A DNA stretch of 64,000 nucleotides from Codonopsis lanceolata. Its lineage: Eukaryota; Streptophyta; Magnoliopsida; Asterales; Campanulaceae. The stretch spans positions 110,788,168-110,852,167 of the forward strand of contig CM028379.1 in the NCBI GenBank assembly GCA_013146195.2. The letters are read 5' to 3'. The first letter of the stretch is position 1; every line of letters begins with the position of its first letter. Positions 9,751 to 20,280 of this stretch are shown piece after piece. A program made the position numbers and the translations under genes. The notes below the pieces were generated by a model that had not been told where the DNA came from, made no database searches, and worked only from the letters and a program-made list of their open reading frames with translations.

Positions 9751-12295
9751 GCGAATATAATTAATATATTAATAGTGTAAGCTGAAGTGTAAGAAAAATT
9801 GTGGGCACAATTTTCAAAAGTTGACTTTTTAAATTGAATATCCCAAAATAGTACTCTCTCTTGGTACTAAATTTGTCATGTTTGATCAACTAAGTACACG
9901 GATTTAGAAAAAAAAAAAACTAATTTACCCTATCATAAACCTTGATATAACATGTAATTTCCATTAAAATTTATGTACACGTAGACCATCATTAAACTAG
10001 GAAGTTAAGGGTAAGAGCAATATGGAAAAAAAGGGGTTTTAAAAAAAACATTTAGAATAAAAGTAAATTAAAATTAATTTTGAAAATATATTGTATTATT
10101 ATAGTGAATGACTATTTAAAGGTAATTTTGTGTTTTTTTTTAAATTATGATACTTGTTGTATTTTCTTGGGTTGATTAATTTTGTAAATATTGAATTAGT
10201 TTGTGCTTAATTAATTTATAGAATGCAAATATTTTTCTATGTCCAATATAGTGATTTAAATTTAATATCTCTTTTTATTTAGTACACATTTATGTTTGGT
10301 TATTATTTTGTGAATTTAATACTTTTAATTAATTGATAATTAATTAAATGATTTTAGAAATATTTAGGATCCGACCTTTATGTTTCGGACCAATCAATTT
10401 AATAGTTGGTGTTTTTGTGACACACACCGATAGCCATTGTGAGACTTGTTTTGCATGCAATTGAACCACCTTAGTCATTCGCGAGATCGGAGAGGTTATA
10501 GTTGACTATAAGATGCGAAAGCCCGTAGTTAACCAATTTTGTGTTCTCGGCTACCAACATGATTTGTAGAAAAATAAATAAAATTTCTTTTTGCGAAGTA
10601 TTACCCATATGCTTGGTTATTATTGTGTGTTCTTCATATTTTTGATGACATAGCGAACCGTTAGATGATAACTAGAATTATAAGATAAGATGTAAGAGTC
10701 CGTCCTATTAATTCTAAAAATCACAATAATTGTTTGCGTTACGTGAGAACGAGAGAAGATCGTGGGTAGATAGTCATTGAGTGTTTGTTTTGACATGCAT
10801 CTATTTTCTCCTATATTATAAGATGCAAGAGCACGTAGCTATGAGTTGTAGCTAGATTTTCTATAAGTTGCGAGAGCCCGTAGTGAATAATGTTGTGCGT
10901 CCGATTACCAAGATTTAAGTTTAAGAAAAGAAGAAAGATGATTAAATATTGATATAATATGTAAAAAAAAATAAAAAACTCATGTGCATGTGAGATCATC
11001 AATTAAGCATAAGAAAAATTAAAGATAAAATGGTGAAAATCTAACCCTAAAAAAAGAAAAAAAAATAGAAACATAACATTTGTTTGGAATGCATGAAAAA
11101 AGAAAACACGACTACACGAGAACTATTTAGGAAACCAGAGAGTATTATTACATCGACTTAAAATTCGTTGTCATCAATAATTACTTCATCTTCTCGAAAG
11201 ATTGTCTCGTTTAACACCGCACACAAATTAAGAAAACATAATTAATTATATTATATTTATATTAATATATCCAAAAATAAAGGATGTTTTAGAAGAAAAA
11301 ATAGTCTCAAAATAAATGATGTTATAGGATTTTAAGAAAATATTACACATATTTTTTGTCAAAATTACCCTTATTAATTACTCCCTAATTAGGACGTGTT
11401 ATTCAAATTTTGAGAATAAACAGGATGATTTAAAAAGGGTTGTTAATCGGAAAGAGAAAAATAATCAAGTAACTCAGCAACAGAAATTACACTTAAATAA
11501 GGATATATCAGCTTTTTAATAAACTTTATTAATCTATTTAGTTTTTATTTTGGTACGAAGGTAGTAAATATTTTTCAATGATAACCGTATTAGTATGATA
11601 TCATCAATTAAAATGAAAATTAATACCTAATAAAATGACAAAACTAACTTAAAATAATTTAATAAACTACTTTTTAGGAACCACCCAAACCAAAACTCTT
11701 GCAAGTTGCAAGAGAGGGATTATATTAAAGGGTATCAATTGAACGTGGGTGAATAGTCTCCGGACAAAGATTAGAGCATCCTTCATCCAAAAAATATTCC
11801 CTTGGAGATTATATTCAAGATTATTAAAGAACATTATTTAAGTATTAAATTAACAATCATACATCTTCGTCTTAAATAAGTTTTCTCCCTTTTTTTTTTT
11901 TTTTGTTCTTTTTAAAAAATAGTAAGTGTCTTCTATAATGTATAAGACACTTTCACATCTTAACCCATTAACATACGATGAGCATGTTTAGGGGATTCGT
12001 CTCATAGAAAATAGCTGCAAAACGATCTTTCTTAAGTTTTTGCTTTAAAAAATTATTATGTTTCTAAATTTTCATTTTAAGAAAAATAATTTTACCATAT
12101 TATCCCTTATGCTTCTTTTTTACTTTAATTATGGTCAATGAACAATAGTTTTAAAAGAAAATACGTAATATACAAATATTTATAATAAAATCAATCAATT
12201 TATTTTAATATGTGTACCCAATCAAATAAAATAATTATTTAGGATAGAGGCAGTTATTAAATATTGAAATGTGTTGATGACAATGTTTATAGTCT
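9751..12295. other. AT-rich intergenic DNA
   Basis: No credible gene. It contains short A/T-rich repeats, the interspersed motif at 10506-10890, and at about 12020-12255 a decayed stretch that shares blocks (ACTTTAATTATG, AATCAA, ATTATTTAGGA) with the Stowaway MITE at 12596-12853, so an older relative is likely. Confidence 0.5.
10506..10890 (+). repeat. Interspersed short repeat (TATAAGATGCRARAGCCCGTAG)
   Basis: Four related copies at about 10507, 10674, 10818 and 10862 read as variants of TATAAGATGC plus RAGAGCCCGTAG. Spacing is irregular (about 45-165 bp), so it is not a simple tandem array. Origin not recognised. Confidence 0.5.
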
Positions 12296-12426
12296 GCTTG
12301 ATTTAGCTTATTGATATGTGCTTATAATTTATTACTTATGACTAATGGCTTATTGCTTATGACTAATGAATTATTGCTTATAACTAATGACTTATTGCTT
12401 ATAACTTATGACTGATGACTAATAAC
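12296..12426 (+). repeat. Minisatellite, unit about 20 bp
   Basis: Repeated variants of GCTTATTGCTTATGACTAAT, six or so copies, imperfect. Confidence 0.65.
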
Positions 12427-12595
12427 TTGTGATGTTTGATTTAGCTTTTTGAAAGTGCTGATTAGCTTTTATTAGTTAGTGTGTTTGATTAGTAAGTTGT
12501 AAAAGTGTTGAATTCAAATATAAAAACTAAAATAAGCTCATCACAAAATGTGATTATTATTATTATTATTATTATTACTACAACTATTTTTATTA

Positions 12596-12853
12596 CTCCC
12601 TCCGTCCCTAAATTATTGTCCTCCTTTCCTTTTTCGTCTGTCCCAAAATAATTGTCCAGTTTGAAACTTATCTTTTTAGAACATCACTTTTACCACTTTA
12701 CCCTTACTTTTTCACTCTACTTTAATTATGAGTCATATACACATGGGTTTTAAAGGAAACTATACATTAAACAAATATAAATAATCAAGTCAATTACTTT
12801 TTCTTAAACTGTGCGCCGGGTCAACTAGGATGATTATTTAGGGACGGAGGGAG
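12596..12853. mobile_element. Stowaway MITE (Tc1/mariner type)
   Basis: The 258-bp element has perfect 18-bp terminal inverted repeats starting CTCCCTCCGTCCCTAAAT and is flanked by TA on both sides (12594-12595 and 12854-12855). TIR sequence, size and TA duplication are all diagnostic of Stowaway. Non-coding, so it would depend on a mariner-type transposase in trans. Confidence 0.95.
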
Positions 12854-12936
12854 TATTATTATTTATATTAATAATGTATGTCAAGTAGATAACGAAATAA
12901 GGCTAGAGAAGTGTGAATAGTCTTTTAAAACTTTAA

Positions 12937-13258
12937 GGTATCGTTTGGTAGTCAGGATTAAGACCATATAAGATTAATATGTTGAGTTAAGATTAATAGG
13001 TTGAGTTGTCTGATGTTTGGTACGCAATAGTTGATCGGGACTAATAGCACGAGTTATCCGGATAAATTCATTATCCCCTCACTATTAATACCAAGGGGGA
13101 GGGTGATATTATTAGCGCCCTCACTAAAAAAAATTGGGATTAACATTTGTAATCTCAAAATTATCCCTAATATACAAGTGAGTATTAATAGCGAGGGCAC
13201 TAATAGTATTGTGATTAATAATCACTGCTTATCCTTGTCTTACTACCAAACCAAGCCC
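12937..13258. mobile_element. Tourist-like MITE (PIF/Harbinger type)
   Basis: The 322-bp element starts GGTATCGTTTGGTAGT and ends with the inverted counterpart ACTACCAAACCAAGCCC. It is flanked by TAA at 12934-12936 and 13259-13261. The 3-bp TAA duplication and the GG(N)nGTTTGGTA-type ends match Tourist/PIF-Harbinger MITEs. A short open frame at 13031-13261 is accidental. Confidence 0.88.
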
Positions 13259-13554
13259 TAAGGGTTTTGAAAGTTCTGTTTGATTTACTGGTGATGTTTG
13301 ATTATTACTGGTGCTGTTTGATTTAACTTTTTGAAAGTGCTGAATATCTTTCATTAGTTAGTGTGTTTGATTAGTAAATTGAAAAAAAAATACTGAATTC
13401 AAATTTAAAGACTCAAATAAGCTCATCACAAAATGTGATTTACATTATTATTATTATTACTTTTATTCTTATTATTAATATTAATAATGTATGTCCAATA
13501 GGGAACAAAATAAGGTAAGAGGGGAGGGTCTGAATAGCCTTTTTAAAACTTTAA

Positions 13555-14098
13555 ACGTTATTTTGAAAACCTTTAAGAGTTGCAGCAGAAAAGATAAGTT
13601 TTCAACAGCTGATGTAAAATCAGCAGGTAGCAGCTGCTGAACGTAAAACAGTTTTGGTTTGGTTTTCTTTTGATTACTAAAGTATATGGACTGAAATGAA
13701 AGACAATATATATAAGATCAACTAAACAAAGGATTCGAGAATGTAACTGTTAAACACTTAAATAGATAGCAGTTGCTTAAGTGTATAAACAGTTAAAACA
13801 GCAGGTACACCAAACACAATATTTGGAGTGGTTCACAGAATTAACGGTTACGTCCACTACAAAGTTGGTCAAACATGGATTTTGAAGTGCATTAAGATTA
13901 TATATATTCTAAGTGATCTCTAATGAATCAGTGTACAATAAAAACCAGTTTTTGAGGAGTATGGTTAATAAATAATCAAACTCGTGCAACAATCAAAGTA
14001 TTCATAAAGATTAGGAAGAAGTAAAGAATGAAATACATTGATTGTTTAAACAAGAACTAGAAAAGAATGATAAGTGAAAGAATATCTATTAAGTGTTT
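13555..14098. other. Intergenic DNA, possible old retroelement debris
   Basis: No ORF or intact terminus. A stretch near 13820-13860 (GGAGTGGTTCACAGAATTAA then ACGTCCACTAC) resembles a phrase often seen in plant retroelement debris, but I cannot assign it. Confidence 0.3.
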
Positions 14099-14528
14099 GG
14101 CAAAGCACACAAATGGGTCACCCAACTTTCCCACTTTTTACAATTTGACCACCGAAAGTTTGAAATATCTATTTGGGCCATCCAACTTTAGTTCTGTTGC
14201 ATGTGAGTCCATTTTTTGGATGGACGTTAGATTTAGTCATTAAGTTATGTCAAATATCTATTTTACTCCTATAAATATCAAAAGAAAAATAATTATATTC
14301 AGAAAGGGTTTCATTGGTAAATAATAGAACTTGGGGGGTTTACAGATCTGTTCATCTTCAATATAATCTCATCTCTCTTTCTCTCTCAAACACAAACATC
14401 GAAGGCGAGAACCAATTAAGAACCAGAATGAATCAACTTTCATCTCTCTCTCTCTCTCGTTCAGACATATTCACTGAACTAAATTGAGTTTTGCGACTAC
14501 CCATCCTTTGCTCCATCTCTGCCCTCTT

Positions 14529-14571
<43 letters not shown>

Positions 14572-15695
14572 AATCCCACCTAATCACCACCTCCGATCAC
14601 CACCATTACAACTCAGGTCGGCAAGACTCCATTGCAGATCTATTATCCCTTGCGCACGAACCAATTCAAGCCCCGAAAAGCCTCCACATCTTGCAATCTT
14701 TCGTAGCTGTGTAGAATTGAGAGCCTAAGGGTTGCACTTGAAATATCTCTCTCCCACTCGTAACTCCGACAAAGCAAGACCCATCTCCGATTGTCTTCCA
14801 CCCTAACTTTGCCTACTGACTTCCATTTTTTTTCCACCCAGCACTGCAATTCATTTTTCGAGGGTACATGACACCCCTCATCGTCTATGTCGCCCACCAA
14901 TCATTTGTCCAAAAAGCTAATTGGGTTCTTGCATGAACCTTTCTCCATTGTCCAATCCGCCCCCGAACCCTTCGAAGGAGACCTCATCTTCACCAAAAAA
15001 TCAGGCCAAGGTTGAATCATTGTCGTCTCTGCATAAGATTGTTTGAGGGTTTGACTATCCACTGAATCCTCCTAGGCAAGCCTTCTTAATTTTGGTTGAG
15101 TAGCAGATCTCCGCCTTTGGTCAACAAATCTCTGCGCCCTCATCTCCTTCTTCTTATAGCACCCACCAGACCAGCAAATCTCCGCCTTTAGTCAACAAAT
15201 CTCCCTCCACTGTTGCATCTCTGTTTCAGATCTGGCAAAAGTTGTAGATCAGGCGAAGATTTGGTTGAGTCGGTGAGGCAAAAAAAAGGACAAGAAGTGA
15301 TTGATTTCTCTTAGCCACTAAAAGCAGATTGATTTGTTCCCCACTTGCCACTATAACCCTAAAGACTCTATCTCCTTTCGTTTTCTCAGAAAATTCCGCC
15401 TATATAAAAGAGAAAATAAAAAGTACTTAAGGGGATCTTTCAATCGCAAAGAGAAGATAGATCTAAACTATTCATCATTCCCCCCCCCTTATACTTTGAT
15501 TTTACCTTTTGACATTTTAACATTGTTTTTTTTCCTATTTTACCCCTAAAGTTAACGTTCTGGGCTAACACCCGTTAGAAAATGGGCTCGTTTGCAAAAG
15601 GACAAAAGTTGGATGGGCAAAATAGATATTTCAAACTTTTGGTGGTCGAATTGCAAAAAGTGGGAAAGTTGGGTGGCCCATTTTTGTTTTTTGCC
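14099..15695. mobile_element. Non-autonomous Mutator-like element (MULE), complete
   Basis: The element of 1597 bp has terminal inverted repeats of about 130-140 bp. The left end starts GGCAAAGCACACAAATGGG and the right end, reversed, starts GGCAAAAAACAAAAATGGG. Both continue with CACCCAACTTTCCCACTTTT. A perfect 9-bp duplication TAAGTGTTT flanks it at 14090-14098 and 15696-15704; 9 bp is the Mutator length. There is no transposase. The interior is less AT-rich than the flanks and contains CT microsatellites and gene-like, non-repetitive sequence, so it could be a Pack-MULE carrying host fragments, although I recognise no gene. Confidence 0.9.
14530..14568. repeat. (CT)n microsatellite inside the MULE
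   Basis: Uninterrupted CT run of about 39 bp; a shorter CT run is at 14443-14458. Confidence 0.95.
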
Positions 15696-15704
15696 TAAGT
15701 GTTT

Positions 15705-16229
15705 AAGGACTTAAATACATCAAGGAAAGAATTTTTTGAATGAATACATCTAGTGTCCAGTCCTTGGTTAAAGCAAATCAAAGAGAAAATATCGTATGAG
15801 AATTGAATGATAGTTTCAACCTCTATTTTCAATCCTTGCTTCAAACGATTATATAGAGATCTTTAATTTAGAGCCGTTGGAGAGCAAGGTTAAATTTTGA
15901 ATCCATGAAAAATATTGGTGAGATTTTTTCATTTAAAGCACATAGATTTTATATAAGAGAATTAGATACAGACAATATCTTCTAGCATGATATAATAAAG
16001 AGGGTGGTTGGCTAGTTGATATATTAAACTGTAAAACATTTAAGGTGATGACAAAAAGCCTTCTATGAATAGTTCAATGCTAGAAATGATGATGGCCAAT
16101 AATAATTAATTATTTCATTGTGAAGGTCAAACACATTAAATGTTAGAATGTTTTCACTAATGTTGAAAACTTAAAGATTTAAGCAATTAGAGCATCCACA
16201 CATACTTTACAACAAAAGGAAAGGAAATA
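15705..16229. other. Intergenic DNA
   Basis: AT-rich sequence; I see no gene, terminus or repeat structure here. Confidence 0.5.
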
Positions 16230-16457
16230 CTAGTAATACATTACATTATACCTACATATTAACTTTGAGGACATCAAGAAGGGTAATGGTGAGTCTAGTT
16301 GGAACATATGATGCCCAAAATTGCGGGCGTCGTCGTAACTTATGATGCCTAAATTACGGGTGTCGAAACTTGCGACGCGAGTGTCTGAATATACGACGCG
16401 GGCATCAGACCTAACATCGGAATAAGTCTTCCATAAATTAAACGAAAACATTAAGCT

Positions 16458-16780
16458 CTATAACCGGTCCTCAAAGGAATACCCGAAAGCGTAGTCCGAT
16501 GGGTATACGAAAGTCACGAAAAAAAAAGAGCAATTCTCAATACTCCCCCTAAAGTTGGAGCTTGGAGGTTGGAAGGTCCCCGAAAAAGCATAGAAAGGAT
16601 CACGTCTAAGTACCTTATCTGCCAACTGAAACAAAGTGGAAAGGGCACGTGGAACCATAAGCTTGGACGGAATGAACTGACGAAGTAAATGGCAATAGAT
16701 GAAAGCCCACAGTGGTTCTCGAGAGTTACTCTTGCTTGAAATGAAAAATGAGAGAAAAGAAAGTCAAGAAAGCATCTCTT
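16458..16780 (-). pseudogene. Ty1/copia pol end plus polypurine tract, remnant
   Basis: On the minus strand, decayed reading frames give HLLRQFIPSKL-like and LSTLFQLADKVL-like pieces, matching the C-terminal end of copia RNase H. They are followed by RGSIENC and the purine tract AGGGGGAGTA (16541-16550). The sequence then enters an apparent LTR start TGAGAATTG at 16539, running to lower coordinates. The rest of the element is missing. Identification rests on motif order rather than an intact domain. Confidence 0.5.
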
Positions 16781-16958
16781 CAAGGTACGAAGTCCAATTT
16801 AGCCGTGATTCAAAGTTTGAGAGTGTGTGAGAGAGAGTGTGTGAGAGAAAATGGGTGGAAAAAGAAAATGAATAGACTTACTGTCATTCCCAACATGACT
16901 GTGAGAGAGAGAGAAAGTAAGACATCTTTTCCTAGTCTCAAAGTCAAATATTTGCACT

Positions 16959-17018
16959 GATGCCCAACTTTTGTATTGCGATGCCCAAATTTTACATTGC
17001 GATGCCCAATTTTGGGCA
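16959..17018 (+). repeat. Three-copy 21-bp tandem repeat (GATGCCCAA unit)
   Basis: Units GATGCCCAACTTTTGTATTGC-like begin at 16959, 16980 and 17001, exactly 21 bp apart. Looser relatives (GATGCCCAAAATTGCGGG, GATGCCTAAATTACGGG) occur at about 16310-16360 inside the copia remnant LTR. Confidence 0.75.
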
Positions 17019-17270
17019 GTGACTTTATGTGCATGTCTTTTCTTCATTAAGGGTATCTTCGACATTTAACCCTCAAAAATTTAATTTACCGATTGAATAA
17101 AAAAGAAAATGAACTTGAGAGGTCATAATATCTCCTAAAGGTACCGACCCAAATTTATCTCTTGAATTTATTGTAAACTGAGAAATTGAGAATCAAGAGT
17201 ATAGGAAATTAAAAAAGGAAATCTTTGTAGCCCCAAAACCGGGAATTACGATTTACGACACATTCACCAT

Positions 17271-18770
17271 AGGGCCAGTCCAACCGTTATGAAGGCCTAA
17301 AGCAAACTATAGAATGAGGCCTTTTTAAAGTAAATAATAGAAAAAATTGTGGGTCGATCTCGTTTTTCAACAATTTAATCGCTACAATACACCTTATTTA
17401 TTTTCAACCAGAAAAAGTCACTTTTGAGAAGGAAAATAACTACGTTACCCTTAATGAACGGTTAACGATGAGTAGCCGCGTGAACTGTGGTTCAAAAATC
17501 ATTTTTTTATATAAATTTTTTATTTTTGTTTAATGATTTCTGAATCACGGTTTCAAAATATTGTTAAAGTGCAAATAATTAATTAATTTTCAATATATTA
17601 CAGTATAAAATGCAAATATATCGCGGTGCAATAATTTTATGAAAATAATCGTGGTGCAAGAAACAATAACTTTCTTTATTTACAATTCCAACATGTGAAC
17701 ACGATATATAAAAAAAGGAATCGCGATGTAAGAATATTCTGGCTTTTAATTTTGTGAATCGCGGTACAAAACTAATAATAATAAAAAATAAATACTTCAT
17801 CTGTCACAATATTTTGCACCGCGATATATATACTTGTCGTAGCGCACCTCTTGCTTATTAATGGTATCGCAGTATTTTCGCGTCCAAAAATGACTTTTTC
17901 CAGTTGAAAATAAAAAAAATTGTACTTTAGCGATTATAAAGTTAATAAAGTAGGCCGACCCGAATTTCATCCAAAATAATAATTTATTATTAAAATTTTC
18001 TAGTTGACATTTCTTATTTCTATAACTTATAAGTTAGAATAAAAAAACAATGTATTTTCACAAAATTAAATTAAATGACTATAAAATATAAGTCAAATCA
18101 AGGGCATAAGAAAAGAAAAAAATAGTTAGAACTTAGAACAAAGAAACCTGGTCGGGGACGGGGAATCGGTCGCGGCCTGCCGGCCTCACAAGTCACAAGG
18201 CAAAACACAAGTTACGCAATGACCCAATTCGTTTATTCGATGAGTCTCGACAACTCGATCTCAATGAGCTCTTCAAGAAGCTAGGAAGGAAAGAGCCGAA
18301 CTACCGAAGTCCCGAAGAACGGAAGAAGACGAAACGGACAGAAATACTGAACTGAGTGAAGAGTGAAGAGTGAATGAGTAATAGAGTATGATAGTATTAA
18401 TATGTATATGATAATATCAGATTATCAATCTATCTTAATATGTCTATCAGTCCATGAAAGTATGAATAATGATTTAGAGAGTTGGTGGCTGGTGTGAATT
18501 ATGAAAGAGAGTGAGAGACCGAGGAGGCGAGGAGGAGGCCGAGGACTGGAGAAGACGAGGAGTCGGTTGTCCGTGGTGGGAGTCTACGTCCTCTTGGAGA
18601 TTGAGAGATAATTAAGTAACGTAATAAATGTTGTTATTTAGTGATTTTAGTTTAGGAAACTTGGAATCCTAGTACTAATAGTAATAGTGAAAATAAATAA
18701 AAAATTGAGGCCTCTAATTAACTGAGGCGTAAAGCCCTAGTTTATTCAACTTCTCCCTTGGGCCGGCCCT
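17271..18770. mobile_element. Degenerate hAT-like element with GGGCC ends
   Basis: The left end AGGGCCAGTCCAAC and the reversed right end AGGGCCGGCCCAAG form an imperfect inverted repeat, and both ends carry inner GAGGCCT / GGCCTAA blocks. This is a common plant repeat style often classed with hAT elements. I find no matching 8-bp duplication, and there is no transposase. A fold-back element (17351-17961) is nested inside. Confidence 0.4.
17351..17961. mobile_element. Fold-back/MITE-like element with about 85-bp inverted repeats
   Basis: The left arm (17351-17437) starts GGGTCGATC and includes TTAATCGCTACAATACA then TATTTTCAACCAGAAAAAGTC. The right arm (about 17877-17961) is its inverted counterpart, ending GGCCGACCC. 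Between them a motif close to TCGCGGTGCAA recurs at about 17620, 17650 and 17757, with inverse forms at about 17818, the pattern of subterminal repeats. No ORF and no clear target duplication. Confidence 0.6.
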
Positions 18771-19071
18771 CAAGTAGTGAATGTCAAACTGCATTTAGAA
18801 ATCTGACATTGCATGAGATGAGATCATATTCAATCACTTTCTTCGCCTTACATGGTGTCCCACTGCCACAAAATATAACAACCTCTTCGGAAGCCCATTG
18901 CTCAAATTCCTCAAAACACAACAAAACAAAATCAATTACTACAGCAACTTAATTACTAAAAAAGAATTACAACCACAATCATTCAATTCTAAATTCCCTG
19001 AAATGAAATAATCAAATAACTTAGTAGTAAACAAAATTTTTGTTGGGAATTTGAGATTGAACAATTTTAAT
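18771..19071. other. Intergenic DNA
   Basis: No gene or repeat terminus seen. A 64-codon open stretch here has no recognisable features. Confidence 0.5.
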
Positions 19072-19365
19072 TTATACTAGTAGTAAAATGTTAATGTATT
19101 GGCGGCTGTTGTAATATTCTGTTTTGGTGCGGCGACTCAGCACACACACTTGGGTGCACAACAATAATCCGACGAAAGCCATTAACTCACAAACATACAC
19201 AATGGCCATAGAGTAGACAATGTCAAATTGGCCAAAGAAACCGTTCAATAAACCCACAAATCCGATCATTTTCATAGCTATGGAACCACCTGTAAGCCTT
19301 TTCTCGCATCTCCTCTCCATGAACAATATCGTGGTGTTGTTCGACCATGGTTGAGTGAACAACAA
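19072..19365 (-). CDS. Hypothetical short membrane-protein-like ORF
   Basis: 97 codons with two hydrophobic stretches (around MKMIGFVGLLNGFFG and MAFVGLLLCTQVCVL) and a basic tail (RRTKTEYY), so it has the composition of a small membrane protein or the C-terminal exon of one. I do not recognise the family. It lies about 900 bp downstream of the patellin stop codon on the same strand. It could equally be chance or a gene fragment, since there is no clear upstream exon or promoter. Confidence 0.2.
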   Translation of the reverse strand: MLFTQPWSNNTTILFMERRCEKRLTGGSIAMKMIGFVGLLNGFFGQFDIVYSMAIVYVCELMAFVGLLLCTQVCVLSRRTKTEYYNSRQYINILLLV

Positions 19366-19415
19366 CCAAGTGATGTTTGGTTAGGGTTAATCTAGCCGAG
19401 CAACGCTAGGTTGTT

Positions 19416-19935
19416 CGATTAACCCTAGCTGAACACTAGGGCGACAATGTCGAGGGCAGTGGCAATGTTGGCAGGGAAGGATGAGGGAGCATGAGAAGAT
19501 AGCTGAGGTTGAGGGGTCGGGAAAATAGAAGGAGAGAGAATGAAGGGAGATGGGAGAGAGGAGGAAAAAACAAAGGGGAGGGAGTAAGAGAGAGAGAAAA
19601 AATATGGAGGAACAGAGTAGATTTTGGGGGAGGGCTTTAAGTTGAGAGGCCGGGTAAACATTTGGAGAGAGAAAGAATGGAGACGGGAGAGAGAAGAACA
19701 TAGATGCGAGAGAGAGATCGATTAAACCTAGCCGAACACTGGGCGACAACATTGAGGGCAGTGGCGATGTTGGCGAGGAAGGATGAGGGAGCATGAGGAG
19801 ATGGTGGAGGTTGAGGGGTCGGGAAAATAGAAGGAGAGAGTATGAAGGGAGATGGGAGAGAGAAGGAAAACAAAAGGGAGAGATTGAGAGAGAGATAGAG
19901 AAGAAAAAAAAAGGAACATAGTAGATAGCAAATGT
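19416..19935. repeat. Two-copy GA-rich tandem duplication, 303-bp period
   Basis: CGATTAACCCTAGC at 19416 recurs as CGATTAAACCTAGC at 19719. Both are followed by GAACACT, GGCGACAA, GAGGGCAGTGGC and long GGGAGAGAGA runs in the same order. The long Ser/Leu/Pro open frames on the minus strand here come from the GA bias and are not genes. Confidence 0.85.
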
Positions 19936-19949
19936 TTAGCAAAGGTTGT

Positions 19950-20075
19950 GAGCAAGCTTTCATTTCGATGGATATTTGAGAAAATAACAACAAGAACACT
20001 CTCTATATATATATGAGCAAGCTTTCATTTCGATGGATATTTGAGAAAAGAACAACAAGAACACTCTATATAGCA
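19950..20075. repeat. 65-bp tandem duplication
   Basis: GAGCAAGCTTTCATTTCGAT at 19950 repeats at 20015 with almost no divergence, including the ACAACAAGAACACTC block. A recent duplication close to the 3' end of the patellin gene. Confidence 0.9.
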
Positions 20076-20280
20076 AAAACTTAGTATAATTAATCACAAT
20101 CTACAGGACATCACTAATCCTGCCAAAGAATTCTGATACAAATCCAAAGAATTTTAATACAAACGAATTTGGAAATGAAAAGAAAAAAAAAGTATGAATT
20201 ATCAAATAAAAATCCAAAACTCGCCTCGGCCTCCTCGACACTTCCCTCATTCTTAACTGATAGGTAGCAAGCTACCACCC

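Larger units (their letters stand above)
12433..13554 (+). repeat. Duplicated segment flanking two MITEs
   Basis: A unit of about 240 bp starting TGTTTGATTTARCTTTTTGA occurs at 12433-12936 and again at 13315-13554. The first copy is split by the Stowaway MITE and followed at once by the Tourist MITE. The second copy has neither, so it serves as an empty-site reference for the Stowaway insertion. Both copies end with AAAACTTTAA. Confidence 0.8.

Noticed and set aside
9840..10010. Possible further Stowaway copy (GTACTCTCTCTTGGTACTAA)
   Set aside because: Only one weak end is visible and no inverted partner or TA duplication can be shown.
14484..14714. Open frame with an LSLSLS run
   Set aside because: Read through the (CT)n microsatellite of the MULE; no supporting motif.
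16959..17018. Short regular repeats considered as a CRISPR-like array
   Set aside because: Units are directly abutting 21-mers without spacers, in plant DNA; a simple tandem repeat.
19387..19999. Ser/Leu/Pro-rich open frames of up to 135 codons on the minus strand
   Set aside because: They follow from GA-rich tandem repeats. The predicted peptides repeat with the 303-bp DNA unit and have no domain.
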